From Nocardia coubleae NBRC 108252 (lineage in GTDB: Bacteria; Actinomycetota; Actinomycetes; Mycobacteriales; Mycobacteriaceae): a stretch of 64,000 bases of DNA. Shown one piece after another: positions 59,879 to 64,000 of the stretch (positions within the stretch are counted from its first letter, which is position 1; every line of letters begins with the position of its first letter). A program made the position numbers and the translations under genes. The notes beneath the pieces were generated by a model, which made no database searches, was not told the DNA's origin, and saw only the letters and a program-made list of their open reading frames with translations. The stretch covers positions 124,001 through 188,000 of the forward strand of contig NZ_BDBD01000011.1 of NCBI RefSeq assembly GCF_001612805.1, given 5' to 3'.

Positions 59879-59901
59879 TCGAGACGACCACACCGACCTG
59901 C
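59865..59901. terminator. 13-bp perfect hairpin overlapping a stop codon
   Basis: Arms GCAGGTCGGTGTG (59865-59877) and CACACCGACCTGC (59889-59901) with an 11-base loop. It overlaps the last codons and stop of the NTF2-like gene and separates it from the convergent DUF4267 gene, so it can serve both. Confidence 0.8.
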
Positions 59902-59912
59902 TCCGGTTTCGG

Positions 59913-60356
59913 CTAGGCGCGCGCGGGGCGTTCCGTGAGCAGCAGTGCGGCTGTCAGCACGAGGAACAGCATTGCCGAAATATGCACGGTCAGCGCTGTC
60001 GTCATCGTTCCGCCGTGCGTCACCACGGCCATTGCGTCGCCGAACGGGATCACCGCATTGATCAGCACGATCCAGCCGAGGACGCGACGGTGGCCGAGGG
60101 CGAGCACGAGGAACGCCACCGCGGCGACAGAGATATCGCGTACGCCCTTGACGACGAAATAGCCGTCGGCATTGCCGGTGGGCCACGGCGTGATGCCGAA
60201 ACCGGCGGGCGAACTCTCGGGAGCGAGCAGGAAGCTCAGCCCGAAATACAACGGTGCCGCCGCGCAGATCACGGCCATCACGGTGGTGACCCGATACCTC
60301 GTGACCACCTTTCGTCCCACTGTGCCGATCCGCGTGCCCTGGGTGCTGATGCTCAT
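59913..60356 (-). CDS. DUF4267-type membrane protein, 147 aa
   Basis: ATG 60356 follows AGGCAGGA. Four transmembrane helices are visible (VTTVMAVICAAAPLYFGLSF, ISVAAVAFLVLALGHRRVLG, WIVLINAVIPFGDAMAVV, ISAMLFLVLTAALLLTE), with WPTGNADGYFVVKGVRDI between the first two. The frame is open to 60473 but that part overlaps the SARP-box promoter. The function is unknown. The divergent SARP regulator and the boxes between them suggest that it belongs to the SARP regulon. Confidence 0.8.
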   Translation of the reverse strand: MSISTQGTRIGTVGRKVVTRYRVTTVMAVICAAAPLYFGLSFLLAPESSPAGFGITPWPTGNADGYFVVKGVRDISVAAVAFLVLALGHRRVLGWIVLINAVIPFGDAMAVVTHGGTMTTALTVHISAMLFLVLTAALLLTERPARA

Positions 60357-60408
60357 ACTGTCCTGCCTTTCAACGGGTTTCGATGTGAACGAGACTGCTC
60401 GCCGAGCT

Positions 60409-60437
60409 TTGGAAGGCAGTTGGAGCCGACTTGGAAC
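60409..60437 (+). promoter_or_regulatory. SARP-type heptamer direct repeats
   Basis: Three heptamers, TTGGAAG, TTGGAGC and TTGGAAC, start at 60409, 60420 and 60431, exactly 11 bases apart with 4-base spacers. This is the known geometry of sites bound by SARP (AfsR/ActII-ORF4/DnrI-type) winged helices. They lie 35 bases before the SARP start and in the divergent promoter of the DUF4267 gene. Confidence 0.8.
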
Positions 60438-60471
60438 CGTGCGGGTCGGCGCGCGTACGATATGGCTGGTC

Positions 60472-63400
60472 ATGGTCTTGATCCGGGTGTTGGGCTCGTT
60501 TGCGGCCGAGGTCGGTGGCGAACCGCTTCCCCTCGGTGGCCCGCGTCAACGCGGTGTGCTCGCACTGCTGGTGGCCGCGCGCGGGCAAGTGGTGCCGGTG
60601 GACCGGCTGGTCGAAGACCTCTGGCGTGGGGAAGCACCGTCGCGGGCGTTGGCGTCGTTGCAGGCGTATGTGTCGAACTTGCGCCGCCTGCTGGAACCGG
60701 ACCGACCACCACGGGCACCGGCCCGTCTGCTGGTGAGCGCCGCACCCGGTTACGCGCTGCACCTGCCCGAGCACGCGGTGGACGCCTGGCGTTTCGAGGA
60801 ACTGCTCGAACAAGCTCGCACACTCACCGATCCCGACGACACGCGCGCCCGGCTGGACGAGGCATTGGCGCTGTGGCGCGGTCCCGCGTTCGCCGAGGTC
60901 GCCGACGAGCCGTGGGTGGCCGCCGAAACAGCACGGCTGCACGAGTTGCGCCTGGTCGCGCGCGAACTGCACATCGATGCAGGTCTGCGCCTGGGCCGGG
61001 CCGCGACGGTCGTTCCCGACACCGAGACCCTCACCCGCGACGAACCCCTGCGCGAGGAAGGGTGGCGGCTGCACGCGCTGGCGCTGTGGGGCAGTGGGCG
61101 TCAGGCCGATGCGCTGACCGCACTGCGTCGCGCCCGAACCCTGTTCGCCGATGAGCTCGGCCTCGATCCGGGCCCGGACCTGGTGGAACTGGAAGAGGCG
61201 ATCCTGGCTCAGCGCACGAACTTCCTGCGTGCGGCGGTTCCGGTGGCGTCCTCACAGCGGACTGTGCTGCCCAGGAGCCGGAATGCGCGCGAAGATGCTG
61301 CGGCTGCGGGCGGCGGCCGTGAGGCAGAGGTGGGCAAAGTCAGCCCCGGCGCGGTTGACTCCGGCGAAGTCCGCTCCGGTGCGGCCGGACCAGGTGCGGC
61401 CGGACCAGGTGCGGTCGACCCGGGTAATAACTACTCCGGGAGCGTCGGATCGCACTCAGCGGCAACGGTATTCGACAACGGCCGGTCGCCCACCCCGTTT
61501 GTCGGACGCGACCACGAACTCGCAGCCCTGACCAGAGCCGCCGAGCAAGCGATCACCGACGGCGCGAGAACCGCCCTGATCACCGGCGAAGCGGGACAGG
61601 GCAAGTCGACCCTGCTCGAGCACCTCGCCACGACACTCACCCTCGACGGCTGGCTCGTAGCCGCCGGGCGCTGCCCTGACGTCGACAGCGCACCACCGGC
61701 CTGGGCCTGGGTCGAAGTGCTGCGATCGATCGCCGAAAGCACTGCGCCACAACCGTTCTCCGACGATCTGGCTCCACTGCTGGGCGACTCCGCGCCCGCA
61801 CACGGTGACGCGGCAGCCGGACGATTCCGGCTCCGGCGAGCCGTGTGGGCCTGGCTCGCCGTAGCCGCCACCAACCGTCCCGTCGCCGTCGTCCTGGACG
61901 ACCTGCACTGGGCCGACGCCGCCACCCTGGAACTGCTCACCGGCGGCATCGACACCAAGGCCCCGATCCTGATCGTCGCCGCCTACCGTTCGGACGAAAG
62001 CGAGCGCCTCACCGAAACACTCGCCACCCTGGCCCGCACCGCCCCACTGCGGCTCGACCTGCCCGGACTCGACCGCGACGCCGTCGCCGAACTCGTGCGG
62101 ACCGAATGCGACACCGACGACTCGACCGTGGCCGGAATCGCCGAAAGAACCGGCGGCAACCCCTTCTACGTGCGCGAGACCGCCCGCCTGCTCAACGGTG
62201 AAGGCGCTTTGGTCGCGCTCTCGGAGGTTCCCGAGGGTGTCCGCGACGTGCTGCGGCGACGGCTCGCACGGTTGCCCGACAGCGGTGTGTCCGTGCTGCG
62301 GTTGGCGGCGGTGGCCGGTCGCGAATGCTCGGTCGACGTGCTCGTGCGCGCCGCCGACACCGACGAGGACGGCGTGCTCGACGCCGTGGACGCGGGCGTC
62401 ATCGCCGGGCTGCTCGACGAACCGGGGCCCGGTCGGGTCCGGTTCGTGCACGCCCTGGTCAGAGACACCCTGGTCACCGGTGTCAGCCGGGCGCGCACGA
62501 CGAGGATGCATGGACGGATCGCCGCGGCGCTCGAAGGCTCCGGCGACATCGTCGCCCTGGCACACCACTGGGCGCGGGCCGGATCGCCGAAAGCCGTCGG
62601 GTACTGCGTGCAAGCCGCGGAACTGGCCGAGGCGCGCTACGCCCACGATGTGGCGGTCGCGCTGCTCACCGACGCCGTCGTCGCTGCCCGCGAACCCGAC
62701 GAACGGGTGGATCTGCTCGGCAGACTGCTGCGAGCACAGGTCAGGGCCGGGTCCATCGCGGGCGCCAGGCGCACGCGCGAGGAGGCCGTGGAGTTCGCCG
62801 AGTCGCTGGGACGTGAGGATCTGATGATCGCCGCGTTCACCGCCTGGACCGAACCGACACCGTGGCAGTCCCGGATGTACGGCACGGTCGACCGCCCGAT
62901 CGTCGAACGGCTCGCCCGGTTGCTCACCCGCACCGATCTCGACCGCGAGGTGCGCGCTCATCTGCTCATCGCCTACACCCACGAGCTGGTCGGCGAAGAC
63001 GATCCGACGGTCATGCCAGCGGCCCTGGAAGCACTCGAGTCGGCGACCTCCCCGGGTCTGCGCGCCGCCGCCCTGCTGATCCTGGCGCGCGCCTCCGGTC
63101 GGCAGGAGTACTCGCGGGAACTCCTGGCGATCGGCACCGAACACGACCTGCCCGTGTACCGCATCACCGCCCTGCTCAACCTGGCTGCCGGTGCCGCCGC
63201 CGCCAACGATCCGACGACCATGCGTCGCGTCAGTGAACAAGCGCGTGACCTGGCCCGCGCCTACCGGATGCCCGAAGCGGTCGGCGCAGCCGAGATCGCC
63301 CTGGCCACACTGGTACTGATCGAGGGACGGTTCGCCGACGCCGAACGCCGCTACATCACAGCCACCCAGCGCATGGAACGCGCCGGATCGGTGCACGCCG

Positions 63401-63897
63401 CCGGGTTCCTCCGCATCGCCCGCGCGGCGATCTGGATCAACGACGGCACCCTCGGCGCCCATCTGGACGAGGTCCGCGCCTTCCACGCCGCGCTCGGCCC
63501 GATGGTCACCGACCTGCTGACACTGGCACTGCACGCCGCGGGTCGCGGCAACGAAGTAGTGCCCACACCACCGGCCCCGATCCGAGCCGACTTCTTCTTC
63601 ACCTTCCTGACGAGCCTGCGCGCGCTGGCCCTGATCGCCGTGAACGACCGCGACGGTGCCGAACGGGTCTACACGGACCTGCTGCCACACCGCGACGGTC
63701 CGCCCGCGGGCGCGGAGAGCGTGTCGCTCGCCGTGCGCCCGGTCGCGCACGTACTGGGCGAACTCGCGGTGTTCCTCGGTCGTGGCGACGAGGCGGCCGC
63801 GCATTTCGCGCAGGCAGCCGACATCGCCGAACGGTGGAACGCACCACACTGGTCCACCGAAGCCAGGGCACGCGCCGCCGCGGCGATCCGCACCTGA
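60472..63897 (+). CDS. large SARP regulator (AfsR-like: DNA-binding, BTAD, AAA ATPase), 1141 aa
   Basis: The OmpR-like winged helix (1-95) includes GGPRQRGVLALLVAARGQVV, VDRLVEDLWRGEAPSRALAS then LQAYVSNLRRLLEPD. The BTAD domain (about 96-250) includes AWRFEELLEQARTL and EEGWRLHALALWGSGRQADA. A Gly/Pro/Ala-rich linker with repeats (PGAAGPGAA) follows. Then comes a STAND-type AAA module: FVGRDHELAALTRAAEQ, Walker A GEAGQGKST (372-380) and Walker B VAVVLDDLHWAD. The last 500 residues are TPR-like helices. ATG 60472 starts it; upstream frame is open but crosses the promoter. It probably activates its own gene and the gene at 63993. Confidence 0.85.
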   Translation: MVLIRVLGSFAAEVGGEPLPLGGPRQRGVLALLVAARGQVVPVDRLVEDLWRGEAPSRALASLQAYVSNLRRLLEPDRPPRAPARLLVSAAPGYALHLPEHAVDAWRFEELLEQARTLTDPDDTRARLDEALALWRGPAFAEVADEPWVAAETARLHELRLVARELHIDAGLRLGRAATVVPDTETLTRDEPLREEGWRLHALALWGSGRQADALTALRRARTLFADELGLDPGPDLVELEEAILAQRTNFLRAAVPVASSQRTVLPRSRNAREDAAAAGGGREAEVGKVSPGAVDSGEVRSGAAGPGAAGPGAVDPGNNYSGSVGSHSAATVFDNGRSPTPFVGRDHELAALTRAAEQAITDGARTALITGEAGQGKSTLLEHLATTLTLDGWLVAAGRCPDVDSAPPAWAWVEVLRSIAESTAPQPFSDDLAPLLGDSAPAHGDAAAGRFRLRRAVWAWLAVAATNRPVAVVLDDLHWADAATLELLTGGIDTKAPILIVAAYRSDESERLTETLATLARTAPLRLDLPGLDRDAVAELVRTECDTDDSTVAGIAERTGGNPFYVRETARLLNGEGALVALSEVPEGVRDVLRRRLARLPDSGVSVLRLAAVAGRECSVDVLVRAADTDEDGVLDAVDAGVIAGLLDEPGPGRVRFVHALVRDTLVTGVSRARTTRMHGRIAAALEGSGDIVALAHHWARAGSPKAVGYCVQAAELAEARYAHDVAVALLTDAVVAAREPDERVDLLGRLLRAQVRAGSIAGARRTREEAVEFAESLGREDLMIAAFTAWTEPTPWQSRMYGTVDRPIVERLARLLTRTDLDREVRAHLLIAYTHELVGEDDPTVMPAALEALESATSPGLRAAALLILARASGRQEYSRELLAIGTEHDLPVYRITALLNLAAGAAAANDPTTMRRVSEQARDLARAYRMPEAVGAAEIALATLVLIEGRFADAERRYITATQRMERAGSVHAAGFLRIARAAIWINDGTLGAHLDEVRAFHAALGPMVTDLLTLALHAAGRGNEVVPTPPAPIRADFFFTFLTSLRALALIAVNDRDGAERVYTDLLPHRDGPPAGAESVSLAVRPVAHVLGELAVFLGRGDEAAAHFAQAADIAERWNAPHWSTEARARAAAAIRT

Positions 63898-63926
63898 CAG
63901 AGCAGGTCACGGTGACGTCCGATTCG

Positions 63927-63944
63927 GCTCCAACTCCCTTCCAA
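63927..63944 (-). promoter_or_regulatory. second pair of SARP-type heptamers
   Basis: On the minus strand, TTGGAAG (63944-63938) and TTGGAGC (63933-63927) are separated by 4 bases, repeating the first two boxes of the SARP promoter almost exactly. The site lies about 50 bases upstream of the next start codon. Confidence 0.7.
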
Positions 63945-63992
63945 GTCGCCCGAGCAGGCTGGAATCCATCAGCACTGATGGAGGAGCGAATC

Positions 63993-64000
63993 ATGAACAC
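63993..64000 (+). CDS. start of a gene cut by the window end
   Basis: ATG 63993 follows GGAGGAG by 7 bases and continues AAC AC to the end of the window. Only two full codons are visible, so the product is unknown. The SARP boxes in front suggest that the upstream regulator controls it. Confidence 0.6.

Noticed and set aside
61340..61440. Tandem repeat near the SARP linker as a CRISPR or mobile repeat
   Set aside because: It is in frame and simply encodes a Gly/Ala/Pro linker.
61456..63849. 797-codon minus-strand frame opposite the SARP gene
   Set aside because: Antisense shadow; the SARP, BTAD and ATPase motifs are on the plus strand.

Overview
The window is high-GC actinobacterial DNA, most likely from Nocardia or a close relative in the Mycobacteriales. 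Pointers are an exact KstR-type operator, an MTB12-like secreted antigen, a ChoD-type cholesterol oxidase, an F420-type (LLM) oxidoreductase, and a DUF1214-SDR-sulfotransferase cassette that I recall from the Mycobacterium tuberculosis cholesterol region. No rRNA is present. The only complete tRNA is tRNA-Leu(GAG) at 9525-9609.

Positions 1-9524, to the left of the tRNA-Leu 3' end, look like a decayed genomic island. They hold small unknown genes, a tRNA-3'-end-like scrap, an orphan type I-E CRISPR mini-array with decaying repeats, a frameshifted PLD nuclease, a frameshifted Abi-like protein, the C-terminal stump of a helicase-nuclease, a serine-recombinase remnant and another frameshifted gene. 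A lipase with a membrane-spanning N-terminus (5527-7353) sits intact in the middle. The single-base frameshifts cluster here and are rare to the right of the tRNA.

Positions 9.7-18 kb carry a KstR-controlled 3-ketosteroid dehydrogenase-like flavoprotein, then a sigma-factor gene coupled to an unknown gene, an MTB12-like secreted protein, and a 1115-residue membrane protein. That protein combines a Lon-like (S16) Ser-Lys protease domain, one transmembrane helix and a WD40-like propeller; I regard it as the most unusual protein in the window.

Positions 18-33 kb hold a LysR/MFS/3-hydroxybutyrate dehydrogenase unit with a perfect CRP-type site. Next is a tightly coupled five-gene sulfonation operon (cysD, cysNC, DUF1214, SDR, sulfotransferase) beside an IclR regulator. 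A repetitive membrane protein, a secreted DUF5995 protein, cholesterol oxidase and a MerR regulator follow.

Positions 33-49 kb include a divergent LutC-like protein, an AurF-type diiron oxygenase with a TetR regulator, a secreted GH1 glycosidase, and a complete-looking reductive pyrimidine catabolic operon (amidohydrolase, dihydropyrimidinase, LLM flavoprotein, aminotransferase, semialdehyde dehydrogenase, NCS1 transporter) opposite a MocR regulator. A haloalkane dehalogenase preceded by two inverted repeats and an AraC regulator follow.

Positions 49.6-64 kb carry an orphan tyrosine integrase, an HxlR regulator with two matched operators facing an acyl-CoA dehydrogenase, two methyltransferases, a metallophosphoesterase, OsmC, and a hydrolase/TetR pair. 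The window ends with a large SARP-type regulator. Its promoter carries three heptamers at 11-bp spacing, and the same boxes recur before the gene cut off by the window end.
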